A program made the translations under genes and the position numbers. From assembly GCF_900700375.1 (NCBI RefSeq), contig NW_021629827.1, positions 1 to 64,000 of the forward strand: DNA of 64,000 nt, given 5' to 3'. Positions 12,101 to 23,900 of this stretch are shown here, piece by piece. The stretch's first letter is position 1; the number at the start of each line of letters is the position of its first letter. Under the pieces are notes generated by a model that saw only the letters and a program-made list of their open reading frames with translations, was not told where the DNA came from and made no database searches. This DNA is from Denticeps clupeoides (lineage: Eukaryota; Chordata; Actinopteri; Clupeiformes; Denticipitidae).

Positions 12101-13924
12101 TCGCTCTTTCTTTAAACCTTCTTCTGTTCCAAAACCCTCGGTAGGCTGGTCCCTTGAGACAACATTGCTGACGCAGGGCTGTGATGCTTCCCGCCTTCTG
12201 AGGTCCAGTTTGTCATTCCGTTCCCAAGGAAACACAGAGGATGGGGTGAAAGCATCTGCTTGGTGAGCTGACTGGTGGGGAGGTGAGGTTTGGCGGGAGT
12301 GCTGGGGTCCCGTGGGTTTGGGGCTGAAGTTGTCAAATTGCAGCTGTTGCTGTGAGGAAGAAAGGGAAAATGTGATTTTTTTTTTTTTTTTTTAAAGTGG
12401 GGGAAAAAAGGTGCTGTCAACAGACAGAATAAAACTGAAAAAGAGAACACAGTGTCCAAAATTGTCCTGATAATATTTGTGTGCAGCTGGCAGCCAAACT
12501 CACTCTGACAGGCAGCATTCTGCTCTCTCGCCCCCCTCGAGTCATTTTTTTGTCATCAGTGCTGCAATCTGTAGGGTCACAAAGGGTACACGAGGCCACA
12601 GTGATTGTTGCCTGGTCACTTATGGACAGACAGACAAACGAACAACACAATATTTGCATAAAGAAAGTGTGTGTGTGTATGTGTGTGTGTGTGCACACCA
12701 CTGTTTTCCCAGGGTGAAGCCATGTTCCAGCAGGGAGTGGAAAACAACATTGAGTCTCCAGAGACGTTGCCTGACTGGAGTTTTTCCAATTCCTGCTCTA
12801 GCCTGCAGAACAGGAGGAGACACGGGGAACATGTGACACACAGAACGTGACCACCAATACCAAAATAAAAAAATTCACAGTAAAGCCACAAAGTGTGTAC
12901 TGGGTGGTAACACACTCCCCTACGAACCAGAAGACCACAAAGTAACAGGTTCAAACCCCACTACCATTGTGTCCCTGAGCAAGACACTTAACCTTGAGTG
13001 TCACCATGGGGACTGTCCCTGTAACTACTGATTGTAAGGCGCTCTGGACAAGGGTGTCAAAATGTACTCATTGCTCTTGAATTGTGTATTTCCTCACCGT
13101 TTGACCTGTTGCATTAGTGTGTTCATTTGAGTCCGTGCCGACTCCACCTGTCCCTCCAGGCTGCACACCTGTGCCTGCTTCACCTGCAGCTCCTGGGCGA
13201 GTCGCTCTCGTGCCCGAGATTCCGACTGTGCCACATCCTGCACCGCCGCCATTTCCCGCTGCACTGCCACCAGCTTCGCCCGCAGCTCCTCATTCTACAT
13301 GAAAAATGAAGTGAAGTGATTGTCATTGTGATACACAGCACAGGACACAGTGCACACAACAAAATGTGTCCTCTGCTTTTGACCCATCACCCTTAGTGAG
13401 AAGTGGGCAGCCATGACAGGCGCCCGGGGAGCAGTGTGTGGGGACGGTGCTTTGCTCAGTGGCACCTTGGTGGCTCGGGATTCAAACCGGCAACCTTCTG
13501 ATTACGGAGCCTCTTCCTTAACCACCACTGTCATTGTCATTGTGATACACAGCACAGCACATGCTGCACACTGTGAAACGTGTCCTCTGTATTTAACCCT
13601 GTATCACCCTTACTGAGCAGTGAGCAAACATGAAAGGTGCCCAGGGAGCAGTGTGTGAGGAAGGTACCTTGGCGGTTCCAGATTTGAGCAACCTTTTGAT
13701 CACAAGTCTGTTTCCTTACCGGCTAGGTAACCACTGCCCCTTACAAGCCACTGAGCTTGTACCTTAACTCTCTGTTTGTTCAGTGCAGCGTCTGCGTTGT
13801 CCAGCTGCAGCTGCCTCTGCTGTCTCTCCCTTCCCAGACGTTCCTGTTGTCGCTGTAGCTCCTGGACCTTCTGCAGGACCGGACCGCTCAGGCCCGACGT
13901 CCAGTCCTCTGCAGCCCAGCTCAT
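3125..13924 (-). CDS. cenpf: Centromere protein F (kinetochore coiled-coil protein), compact form
   Basis: CENP-F binds the outer kinetochore and nuclear envelope during mitosis and interacts with microtubule and dynein regulators. The first coding exon (13763-13924) starts MSWAAEDW, matching the human MSWALEEW start. Exon 9434-9559 contains CQRQNAESSRC, nearly identical to human. The last exons carry EYEPYGLPEVV and FADIPTG, the conserved C-terminal block. Supported exons: 13763-13924, 13098-13294, 12699-12802, 12504-12568, 12097-12349, 9670-9872, 9434-9559, 9016-9144, 7714-7836, 7141-7276, 5097-7039, a segment from 5009 down to about 4842, 4203-4350, one from 4127, 3713-3907, 3423-3503 and 3125-3243. 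The 4842 end, a possible 12-base exon near 4712 and the final junctions are uncertain; a simple GT-AG join of the last two exons does not hold frame. The total is about 1,430 residues against about 3,100 in human. Codon 1108 is an in-frame TAG at 5214-5216 (see findings). Confidence 0.9.
8362..8437. repeat. Short inverted repeat in cenpf intron
   Basis: Arms at about 8362-8382 and 8417-8437 are near-perfect reverse complements (GAGAGCTCTTCAGG against CCTGAAGAGCTCTC) around a loop of about 34 bases. It sits in the intron between the exons at 9016 and 7836. It may be a small MITE remnant or a chance hairpin; I see no clear target-site duplication. Confidence 0.6.
11991..12050 (+). repeat. SINE family A tail fragment
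   Basis: Only the 3' part remains (TCTGGATAAGGGTGTCTGCC followed by AAATGTAA-type units). It lies about 50 bases past the 3' end of the cenpf exon at 12097-12349, in the following intron. Confidence 0.6.
12662..12698. repeat. (GT/CA)n microsatellite touching a cenpf splice donor
   Basis: A GT-rich run on the plus strand reads as a CA repeat on the coding strand. It begins at the donor (GTGTGC) of the cenpf exon at 12699-12802. The donor is therefore part of, or fused to, the repeat. Confidence 0.75.
12902..13062 (+). repeat. SINE family A copy
   Basis: Forward copy in a cenpf intron. It has a head with GGTAACACACTC and a B box GGTTCAAACCC, the central TGTCCCTGAGCAAGACACTT block, and a tail with CTCTGGACAAGGGTGTC. 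It ends about 36 bases from the exon at 13098-13294. Confidence 0.8.
13303..13742 (-). repeat. Two tandem SINE family B copies
   Basis: Two reverse-oriented copies (about 13303-13534 and 13530-13742) lie side by side in the first cenpf coding intron. Each has the ATTGTCATTGTGATACACAG tail, the GGGAGCAGTGTGTG middle and a tRNA-like head on the right. The first keeps a reverse B box near GGGATTCAAACC; the second is more diverged. The second ends about 20 bases from the donor of the exon at 13763. Confidence 0.8.
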
Positions 13925-14847
13925 GACTGAAGGCCGCAACTCCGCGGAACCTTACGGAACCATACCGGGCAGAGCTAACCCTGCCTGAACAGAAAAAAAA
14001 AAGCTCAGTTAAGGCAGCTGCAATGTAGCAGACATGTAGATTATGAGCACTTTAATTCATGCATACTCATTGGTGACCTAGCAGACATGACCGTCACAAG
14101 CACTACCCATGCACCATGGTACTGAATAAAACAGATACATATAGTTTTTGACAGACATTCTCAGATCTTCTCTGGATTACGACTAATCTTCTCTGGATTT
14201 ACGATTAGTCGTAAATATGCAAAAATGCAACAAAAAAAAAAGTCCAATTAATTAGTCCAATTTTTTTTATGAATTGTTGACACTTTTAACATAGTATTAA
14301 AAGTAACCTACTAAAATATTTTAGAATCCTAAAGCATGTTCTCAATCATTAGAATTACCATGTGACAGACCACACAGAGGACCTCATTTGCGTTTCCAAA
14401 GGGTATCTCTTCCATCACATTAACAACTCAATACTGAAAAAACATAACCAGGCAAAAACAAAATCCACTGAAAACACATACCAGAAAAACCACTTATGCA
14501 ATGCACAAAGAACCAAGCCCAACTAACTTATATTAGTTCAATTTCCCCCATATTCTTTCCTGTCCCTTGTAACATAATCTATTATCTAGTAATACTCTTC
14601 TTTCCACTGCATTCACTGGCACGTTTTTCCCTTCAAAAGATATTTCCCACGCAAAAAAAAAAAAAAAAAAGCCTGGTCACCTCACAGCCATCAACAGCCC
14701 CAGGGTTTCAATGGGCGACATAAACACTCTACAAATAACTAGAAAGGGGACGCGCTCTAAAATAATAATACACTAAGAATAACACGCACGTATACGCATT
14801 ATGCAAATTAGATGGGCTTCTCCCTTATTTATTGCTACGCATTTACC

Positions 14848-15330
14848 TCCACCGCCGATTTAGCTTATAAACGGAGTGGAAGTGTACAAGCGTGAGTGAG
14901 TGGTGTTTGAGCTCTGTAAACACGGCGACGTCGGAGGTTTTATGGGACGATGGGGGACAGGAGTCCAGCTGCCGCCGATTTAGCCGACGAGCTAACAAAC
15001 GCGCTCCCTGACGAGTTTTCGCCACGGAACACACGCAAATACACACCGCTGGCCGAAATATGACCGCGCTGCTCCGGTTCCTCCTCTCCCTCCTCCTTCT
15101 TCTTCTTCTTCTTCTTCTTCTTCTTCTTCTTCTTTCTGCCACACTGCGTGTACTGGCCCCTGTACTGCGGGCGAAGTTCGTAACAAACCTCGCGTCGGCG
15201 AAGCGCGCTGACAGAAGCGCGGCTGGGGCGGTGACGTCACTGGGCCGGGAACGCGGACTCGGGAGCGTTCTGGCGCGCCTGGCGGCGACGAGCCGGTACT
15301 GCGGCGGCGAAGGCGCGGATTTTCGTCACT
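14848..15330 (-). promoter_or_regulatory. cenpf CpG-rich promoter and untranslated first exon
   Basis: GC- and CpG-rich segment upstream of the cenpf start exon. A good donor (GTAAATGC, coding strand) sits at 14847. An acceptor after a pyrimidine tract sits just left of 13988, giving an untranslated first exon spliced to the ATG exon. A (TTC)n tract lies inside. The transcription start itself cannot be read from sequence. Confidence 0.55.
15098..15135. repeat. (CTT)n / (GAA)n microsatellite in the cenpf promoter
   Basis: About twelve trinucleotide units inside the CpG-rich cenpf promoter. It generates arginine- and glutamate-rich spurious open frames on the minus strand. Long GAA tracts can form triplex DNA, but no effect can be read here. 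Confidence 0.9.
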
Positions 15331-15827
15331 TCACCCGTGTGAAATGTAAAATCTAAAACAATAATAGTCTAAAGCTTTTCAAGGCGTCCAGATTTCCAGG
15401 AGACATGAATCAAGGAAAAAATATAAAAACTAAAATAACTTGCGAAGGACACATTTATAGAATCTGTGAACTGTGATCTGTGAAGGAAGGAAGAGCAAGA
15501 CCTGCATCCAGAGCTTCGTTTCCTTAACATCATCAAATAACAATTAAGGATGCCTCTCTTCAAGGGGTATCTACTGGACTATGTTCACCTAACCTCAACA
15601 TTACAAAAAAAATGTAAGGTAAGGTTCTTTCAATGTAAATAGGTCTTGTGATGGTGTGTAACTGCTGAAGACGTTGTGGATTTACATCTAGTTATACATG
15701 TATGACGATCAGATATGGACTATAAAGCACCGATGTACGTCACTCTGCTAAATACCATAAATGTAAATCTAAGCAACATTTCCGTGTTGTGTTTGTCTTT
15801 GTGTTTGTGGTCTTCTACTACCACCAG

Positions 15828-15957
15828 GGGCCAGTGGTGGCCTAGCGGTTTGAATCCCGAGCCGCCAAGGTGCCACTGAGCAAAAGCACCGTCCCCACAC
15901 ACTGCTCCCCGGTGATGGTTAAAAGCAGAGACAATCACTTCACTTTCACTTTCACTA
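15828..15957 (+). repeat. SINE family B copy, internally deleted
   Basis: Starts GGCCAGTGGTGGCCTAGCGG (A-box-like). Part of the head is missing before the B box TTTGAATCCC. It continues through GCCACTGAGCAAAAGCACC and ends in CACTTTCACTTTCACT units. Confidence 0.8.
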
Positions 15958-16267
15958 CTAGATGTGAGTGGTTGGAAGAGGTGGTGTGAGAGGGATTAGC
16001 TATGATCTTGCCTGCTTGCTTTCTGACTGCTGCCCCCAGCATTCAGGTCCTGGCTATGGCTGCGTAAAGTGGAGGTTTCAAACCACATAGTTATGGAACT
16101 GCTTCAGGTTCCTGGGTATGTTGAAATGAGGAAATAATCAGAAGTCCTGATCTAACTAGAATCCATTGAAGATGCAGCCGAACGACGCTGTTAGTCAAGC
16201 ACTAACAGACTCTTTAATAGGCTCATGAAGCATTGAGGTTTTCAGCTCAGCACAATGTTTAAGGGTG

Positions 16268-16445
16268 TTAGTTGCCTAGTGGGTAACACACTCGCCTATG
16301 AACCAGAAGACCCAGGTTCAAATCCCACTTGTGTCCCTGAGCAAGACACTTAACCCTGAGTGTCTCCCGGGGCGGACTGTCCCTGTAACTATTGATCATA
16401 AGTCGCTCTGGATAAGGGCGTCTGCAAAATGCTGTAAATGTTTTC
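16268..16445 (+). repeat. SINE family A copy
   Basis: Nearly complete forward copy. The head has TTGCCTAGTGGGTAACAC (A-box-like) and GGTTCAAATCC (B box). The AGCAAGACACTTAACCC core follows, and the tail includes CTCTGGATAAGGGCGTCTGC and AATGCTGTAAATG. Confidence 0.85.
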
Positions 16446-18202
16446 TGGTTTGCAGATGGATTTTCTGATGTCCAACAAACCTGGTCTTCACCAAATTTTT
16501 ATCCCCCCAAAAATGAAACAGGCACCATTTTAAGAATGAAGGAGATGCAGCTTCAGCTCTCTGGAAATTATTGTATACTGTCTCAGCCATGTCCAGTTTC
16601 ACCTTTTTTTAGTTTTGCAGTGTTGTAAATCGAAAAATATGACCTCCTCTGTCATGACAAGACAGACACTTACGAGCGTAATCAGATTAGCATCACTGTC
16701 GCCTCTTCACGCGCCATTCAATACCTGGAAGTGTTCCGAGTGAAGGTAATCCCTGATTACCGAGCTTCTGTTCTGCTGAGTATGATGGAAATGGGAACCA
16801 TCTGGCTGCCGGGGGTTTGGATTCCTCTTCATGGGAATGTAAGGGAGGGCGTGGCTTATTATGTAACACGGACAACATTATGGCAGGCTGGGTGTGATTA
16901 CATTTGTTTTTGAAAGACATATTCAAAGTAGTGTTTATGACATCCCATCACTTTGTTCACAGTTCCATAGTGTGGATTTGGAAACTGTCAACCGGAAAGA
17001 GTAGGGTTGGTTACCACTGCAGTCCAGTTGTCAATGACAAAATAAAACTTTTTTGAGCTCAAACCAGGCAGATGCTTTTTTGCTACAATAGGCGCATAAA
17101 TTGCAGCAGGACAAAAAGCTTGAATGAAAATGTAATCAAATTAATGTGTTCCGGGGAATATATTTCACATATACTGTGGTGAATCTTCAAAACCTTTGTA
17201 TTCTACTACTCTTGCATACTGGTGAAAAAAACAGAAAAAGCACATTAATATGTAAGGGCAGATGTGTGTAGCAGTCTGAGACAAGAATGTTTATGTGTAG
17301 TTGTGTCTGAATGCTGTTTTTTTTTGTGCTATTCTCAACAAAACAGTGACAGTAAAGTGGTGGTGGTTGGCAGCAAGTCCACTGCCAGCAGAATCTGGCC
17401 ACAGCCGAGGGAGCACGGGACAGAGAAGGTGGAGCTGCAGGGTCAGGGTAAAGCAGCCAATGAATGAATGCCACAATTTGACATAATATCTATATCTCAA
17501 AATCGGCTTAAACGGGTACAAACAGGCTGCTGTTACAACCATCACGTTTTAAACAGCTAGTGTTATGTGACATCACCCCCCCACTAAGCAGGGAAGTCTG
17601 AATAAGACCCGTCAGTCCATAATAGCGGATTACAAATTCGCATACAAATTCAAACACACAGCCGACCTGAGGCCAGCCAGGTGCTCAGGTCGAGGGTGTC
17701 CACACTAACTACCTTCTGCAGGACGTTTCATATTTGGACATATCTCCTGTTCCGTTTATAATACCATAACCCTACTCTGGAATAAAACAAGACTGCTCTG
17801 AGCTGTTAAGGTAAGATTAATTAAATAACAACAACAGCAGCAATATTTTAGTCTAAACTACAATCTAAATCTGTAGTTTAGGTTTTCACATGTCAGTCTG
17901 CAGACCTCATTCCCGGTGAAAAGCTTTTAAATGACATAAGGCTGGTGAAAGTGCTGTATTGCATTGTTTTGAATAATTCACAAGAAATAAGATTTATACA
18001 ATGCAATGATAAATTATTGCATGGTTCTTCCATTTTGGCCTGCGCTCTGTATATTGCTTAGGAGTATATGGAATAGAGTTAATACTGACTTGCGACGTAT
18101 TACGTTTTGTAAAGAAAGCTTAAGTATATCTTGCCATTGGGATCATTTATTGAATTATTGATTACTAAAGTAAGAGCTAAGATCATGTGTTATGTCTGTT
18201 AG

Positions 18203-19055
18203 ATGTTCCCTTGGTCGGCTGTGTTCTCGCTGGAACCAAAGGTCCCAGGCCAGCGCACCTCTGAGGAACTGGTCACTAACACCCTGATGCTAGAACTGGG
18301 CGCCATGGTGAAGCGCACCGAGCGAATTCGCCTGGAGCGGGCCACAGAGGTCAGGAGGCGCAGGGGCTCAGCCGACTACAGCTGGCTGGCTGGTCCTCCG
18401 GCGAAAATGAGCTACGAGCTCACGCCGGGTGACGTCCTGGAGCTCCAGGACCTCTGCGCAAAGATCCCGCCGGCCATGTGTGGCCCGGCCATCGTCCGGT
18501 AATTCAGATGTGCTGCCTAAAATTGTGATGAAGAGTCCCTAGCCACCACTTGTTAACTATTATACAAAAACAAGAACTCCAATGACGTGGTGTCCATCAA
18601 ACTTTATCAAAATGTGTTTACACAGATCATAGTTCAACATAAAAAAAGAATAGGTATTCGAATGAATTTGCCAAATCCCCATGATTGTTGCCAGGTTCCG
18701 AAAAATGGTGACGGAGTTCGAACCGGAAGTTCACGAGGTACCGCGCCTTTTTCGCACGGTCCTCCGCAACTGCCTGGACGAGCTGGAGGGGGAGGACGAG
18801 ATTCGAAGCCGCGCCAATCGCTGGGACAAGCAGCGCAGCCAGAGCCTGTCGTTCGTCACCTTCCGCTCCAGGTTCCGCTCCGCCAAGGCCGGGGGGAGGG
18901 GCCTGGGCGGTTCCCGCAGCAACCTGCCGGAGGAGGCGTGGCTTGACGAGGAGGAGGATGAGCCGGAGAAAGTGGCGGAGATGAGGGGTTCGAAGAGGGG
19001 GCGGAGCAGAAGTATGCCCGAAATCACGCCCATCGAGCAGAGAGTCCAGAGCTGA
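18203..19055 (+). CDS. rd3: Retinal degeneration 3 protein (guanylate cyclase regulator)
   Basis: RD3 binds photoreceptor guanylate cyclases, blocks their activation and helps deliver them to outer segments. There are two coding exons, 18203-18498 and 18695-19055, together 218 codons plus stop (human 195 residues). Landmarks shared with human RD3 are ADYSWLA (human VDYSWLA), LQDLCAKI, CGPAIVRFR, EPEVHEV, LFRTVL and a C-terminal RSMPEI (human WSMPEF). The basic, glycine-rich stretch after about residue 165 is longer than in human. The ATG is the first codon after a splice acceptor, so an upstream untranslated exon is expected. The paralogue RD3L is less likely because the SMPE tail is an RD3 feature. 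The gene converges on stx5a. Confidence 0.93.
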
Positions 19056-19249
19056 TTGGGCGACTGAGACAGCCAATAGGAAGTTGGGACCGGACTGCCG
19101 GGCAAAAGAAAAAGCGGGAACTCGTGGAAAAGTTGTGTGTGTCTACGCTGCTCTTCCGCAAATGTACAGCATGTGTGTGCAAACGTGGTTGTAAATGTAT
19201 GAGAAATATACACAGAATGCGACCGTGTGCAGACACGGAATTAAATAGT

Positions 19250-19255
19250 AATAAA
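19250..19255 (+). terminator. Candidate rd3 polyadenylation signal
   Basis: AATAAA lies about 195 bases after the rd3 stop and is the first canonical signal I see downstream on this strand. Confidence 0.5.
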
Positions 19256-19809
19256 AATGTTTTTTTTTTCTGTAATGCAACTTTCCACCAGTTCTTCAAG
19301 AGGTAACGGGGATGTCCAATAGAAGGGCGGAGCCTGAACGGAGCCTCCTGTTTTTTGGAGGGTAGGGTGGTTGAAAGGTCAGGAAGTAATGGTGCACTTT
19401 AAACCGGAGCTTTAAACTTCATAAAAACAATTACAACAAACACACAATTTTAAGCTCAATAATTTAAATATGCTGTTAATATGGCTCAATGTTCAGGAAA
19501 AGCACAAGAAAAACAAACGAAATGTCATTTTTGGCCCTCTACGTATTAAAAAGCAAATAGAATTCCATCCAGGACCTTTTCCCCCTCATTGTTAAATGAA
19601 CAAAAACACACACTATTTGCCTAAATGTATTTTAATATGCACTTCATTTTCCATAGTTTTTTACTTTATACAAGAAGAGGCATAGTTTGGCTATAAATGA
19701 AAGAATCTGAATAAAAGTGCTCAGTGTTTAAGCAATAAACTGTACATTAATGCAGATCAGAGCCTTGTAGAGGTCAAAGCTTAACCTTCCCCAAACATCT
19801 GGAGTCGTT

Positions 19810-20957
19810 TTTATTATGTTAATAAATGGGACAACTTGGAACAAATTCTAATACAATTTAGAATTTAGATGGCCCAAACAGTGTAACAGTCACATCAATT
19901 TGATCACTTCATGTGCTGCAACCAAATGAGCTGCATGAAAACACAAGGCAGTACAATAACTACATGCACACAAATAACAATTTGGTAATGAAACCATATC
20001 TCTGCATGAAACATTCAGCTAGCATTGCCTTGAATTCACCCACTGATCTTTAGATATCAGTCATGACATCTGCTCAAAATACTGGTCAACCATAGCACAT
20101 CTATTTACAATCCTGATCCCAGGTGCACTTTAACATTGCACAAAATGGATGTAGACACTTAATAAAAGTTTCATAGTGAATCTGTGCATGTAGTTATGGT
20201 AAAGAAATACAACACTTGTCTTTTATAGGTCGCAGGACCTTTTCAAAGCATCCAACATTGGAGTAAAAGATGACCTGATAAAATGTTTATTATCCAGAAG
20301 TGTCTGTCCATAAAACGGCAAGTGCCAGACCGTGGACAGCCTGTTGCACTTCCTTCCCTAGCATATTTGGCAAACCTAGAGCTCAAAGCAGAAAAAAAGC
20401 TGAAAAGATTCAGCTTTCACAGTAGAATTTAAAACCGATCAATAATTACAGAAATTACAGAATTTTTAAGGGGATGTTTAAAAATCCTAGTCTTTCACAT
20501 TAGCTCAGGCAGAAATAAGTTATGCATGTCCATTCGGTCACAAACAAATAAATAAAATATCCACTGATCGCCATTTTGTAGGAAAAATGAACATCTGAAA
20601 TTTTTAGAATAGGGCGAGGGTGGCTGAGACTGCAAAACGTACTTTAGATATGAAAAAGTCCAGCCTTCACCGTCTCTCAGGAACCTGGGATGACCATACA
20701 GAGACTCGGGCACTTAAACATAAAGGGTAATTTGTGATGATTGATTCAGTTAATGATCATCTGATTTTCCACCGAAAGCCAGTCCGCTTCAAATGATCTC
20801 AAATCACATTTTTTAATCAGACAAACCAGGAAAACGGCCAAACAGCTCCTTTAAAGAAATCAGATCCACCACACTAAGGCATGAAAAGCACGCTTCCTCG
20901 GTTATTTGTAGTTTCAGTCCTCCTACACATCCCCCTTTTCCATTTCGATTGTGATCT
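19810..20957 (-). other. Probable stx5a 3' UTR
   Basis: About 1.1 kb of AT-rich noncoding sequence follows the stx5a stop on the minus strand. Candidate AATAAA signals on that strand are at about 20285 and 19810-19815. No other gene is seen. Confidence 0.4.
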
Positions 20958-23900
20958 TCAGGCAAGGAAGACCACAAAGATGATGAACACGATGAGGACG
21001 AGGAAGATCTTGATCATGAGCCAGCGGTTGGATGAGACAGACTGGAAATATTTAAGAATCTCGCCATGAGCTGCCTCGATATTCAGCTGGGTGTCTTCCA
21101 CGTTACTGTCAATACTGCAGAAAACAGTGAGATACAGAGGTTACAGAAGCCAAAGTGCATCCGTAAGGGTAAAGAGAACTGCTCATGATGTAAAACAGTT
21201 ACAAAAGATTTTGAATCACTTGAGTCACTGAGATTTCTTATCTTAATCAGCATAATCCATCATGGAATATTCAGATAGGTAATGTCATAAGAACTGAAAG
21301 TGCAAAACAGAATCTCACGTACCGCTGAACTGTCTCTTCCTGCTCTTTGACCATGTGAGCCAGCTGCTGAAAGATGGAGCCCAACTCAACGATCGTGCTC
21401 TCAATGTTCTGCATGGTGTCTGCCCGACTCTGGATGTAAGAGTCCTAATATATTTGAGAAGAAATATATTAGTGGCTCTTCCTAGAAAAGGTGGTTATTT
21501 TTTTTCTGACCACAAATGACATATTAGAAATGTATCAGTCTGTTTTTTTAGACAGAACCATAGTACAGATAACCTTCTGTTATCTTCTGACCAGGACCTT
21601 ATCTCTGTGCTAGTTTTCTTAGAACAAAGACAAAGACAAAGACAAAAAGGCTTATTCTACAGCCAGAGCCAACCTGTCACGGGCCATTAAGGAGGCAAAG
21701 CAAGCTTATGCCCAGAACATCAACAGCCACTTCACGTCTTCAAAGGACACCATGTGCATGTGGCACGGGATCCAGACCATCACAGGCTACAAGCAAACAC
21801 ATCAGGCCTGCAGCAGCGACTCCTCCCTCAACCCGCAGAAAGCAGCAGGACCAGACAACATTCCTGGTCAGGTGCTACGGGAGTGTGATGAACAGCTTGC
21901 AGACATCTTCACAGACACCTTCAACACACCGCTGAGTTCAGCTGTGGTACCTACCTGCCTCAAAACCACCAAGATCATCCCAGTGCCAAATAAGTCAACT
22001 GTGTCCTGCCTCAATGACTACTGGCCCACAGCACTCACACCCATCATTATGAAGTGCTTTGAGAGGCTGATTCTGATGCACACGAAGACCCAGCTTCCAC
22101 AGAATCTGGACCCTATCGGCCAAACGGATCCACAAACCGCTGACACACGACTGTGCTGCACAGTACCATTTGAACCACATCATCAAGGTACCACTGAGAG
22201 TGGTCTCTTCTGCTACATCACTGTTTGGTACGGGAACTGCACTGTTGCTGAGCAGAAGGCCCTGCAGCGGATAGTGAAGACAGGAGAGCACATAATCAGG
22301 GTTCCACTTCCACTCATCTCCCAGCTCTACGAGAAACACCTCATCTGTCGAGCCCGGAACATAGTGAAGGACTCACATCACCCCTCACATGCCCTGTTCT
22401 TCCTCCTAACACCTGGCAGACGGTTCCACAACATCAGAACTGTAACTGCCAGACACTGCAAGAGCTTCCTCCCCCAAGCACTCAGAGCTCTCAATGCACG
22501 GCCATCACCAGAACACTGTTAAACTCAACACACTTCCAATACACTTCCAGCCTTATGCACATGATTTGTACAGATCTCAACTCATTTTGCTCATGTTTTT
22601 CTTGTGTGTCCTGTTTGAAATATCCAACATATCCACTTACAATCATCCTACATGATGTTGTCCAGTTATGTCCTGTTTGACCTGTTCATCGTACAGAAAA
22701 GTTTTACTTTTCACCTATAGAGATATCCTGTACAGTATGTAAGCTTTAGTTAGTATAGTTTAGTGTGTATATAAACATATATATGTATTTTGTTTTCTTT
22801 TATGATTGCACTATGCGGTCAGGGTTCTGTGTGAAACAATATTTCAATACACGGTATACTGTGTATACTGTTATACTGATACTAAACCAAATTTTGAATC
22901 TAAATTGAAAAGTTAGCTGAGTGTGCTGAATTTGGGTGTGACTTTTGATGCTGATTTGTCATTTGATTGTCATAGTCCAAACATTTTCCAGGGTGGAAAA
23001 TACACGTAAGAAAGACTGCTAGAGTTAGGAAGTTTCTCTCCATCTCTGATTCAGAGAAAGTAGTTTCTAGTGCAAAACTCTGCGACCAGGGTTCTTACAT
23101 GCACTAGAAGGTGTGATCACATTATGCCTGTACCTTCTTTGCATTGGCTTCCAGTTAAGATACGAATTGACGTCAAGATTCTGCTTATCCCCTATAAAGC
23201 TTTACTAGTCCCTCATAACCCACTCTGGGAGAAGGCTTACTGGCTGTCCCCCATGTACGCCAAGTCACTGCTGCAAATGGAGTATTTGCTTACAAGGCCC
23301 CAAATCTTTTCCGAGGACTGTTTGGGACTCAGTATCAGCATTTAAATCCAGGCTAACAACCTACTTATACAGTCTAGCCTTAAACAACACTCCCCTCACC
23401 ATCAATAACGCTGTAGTAGTTAGTGTCACCGGTCATTGTTATATTAGTTAGGTGCTTTGTGACAATGTACACTGTAAAAAGCGGAATATAAAGATTGATT
23501 GATACCTGCTCATTAATGAGCTGCAGTTGCAGGGGGTTCGGTTCCAAGTCTATAGACACATCCCCACCCAGACTCCGAGACTCGTCCTGCACCAGAACAG
23601 AACTCTCTAAGGAACAGAGGGGGGAAAAAAGTGTGAGAAATTCAGGTTAGACTCAAAAAGCTCTGAAGAGACCATCAGTGGCACTAAATGTGGCACATGC
23701 TAACAGCCTTTACATGGTTTTAACACCAACCAGAGTTGAGCATTACATGCAACCACAACAGCTACTGAGTGAAGTGGTTAGAAGGTGGAGTCTTACTGAA
23801 GTTGTTGGCGTGGAGAGGCGAGGCAGCAACTGGGGCCTGAGAGAACTGTTCTCTTCTGCTGCGCTGCTGCTTTAGGTTCTACCGAGAAAAATCCGCAATT

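Larger units (their letters stand above)
15340..18202. other. Intergenic between cenpf and rd3
   Basis: No coding gene is seen. The stretch contains a SINE B copy at 15828 and a SINE A copy at 16268. Because rd3 coding begins directly at a splice acceptor, an rd3 5' untranslated exon and promoter should lie somewhere here, but I cannot locate them. Confidence 0.5.

Noticed and set aside
12417-12954. Overlapping open frames rich in Thr-His repeats
   Set aside because: Driven by the CA microsatellite next to a cenpf exon.
14843-15142. Arginine-rich 99-residue open frame on the minus strand
   Set aside because: Produced by the GAA/CTT microsatellite and CpG-rich promoter sequence; no homology.
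16268-16340. tRNA-like sequence with A and B boxes
   Set aside because: Part of a dispersed SINE with core and tail; the same head recurs many times, so it is not a tRNA gene.
18627-19213. 149- and 160-residue minus-strand open frames
   Set aside because: Antisense shadows of the second rd3 exon.
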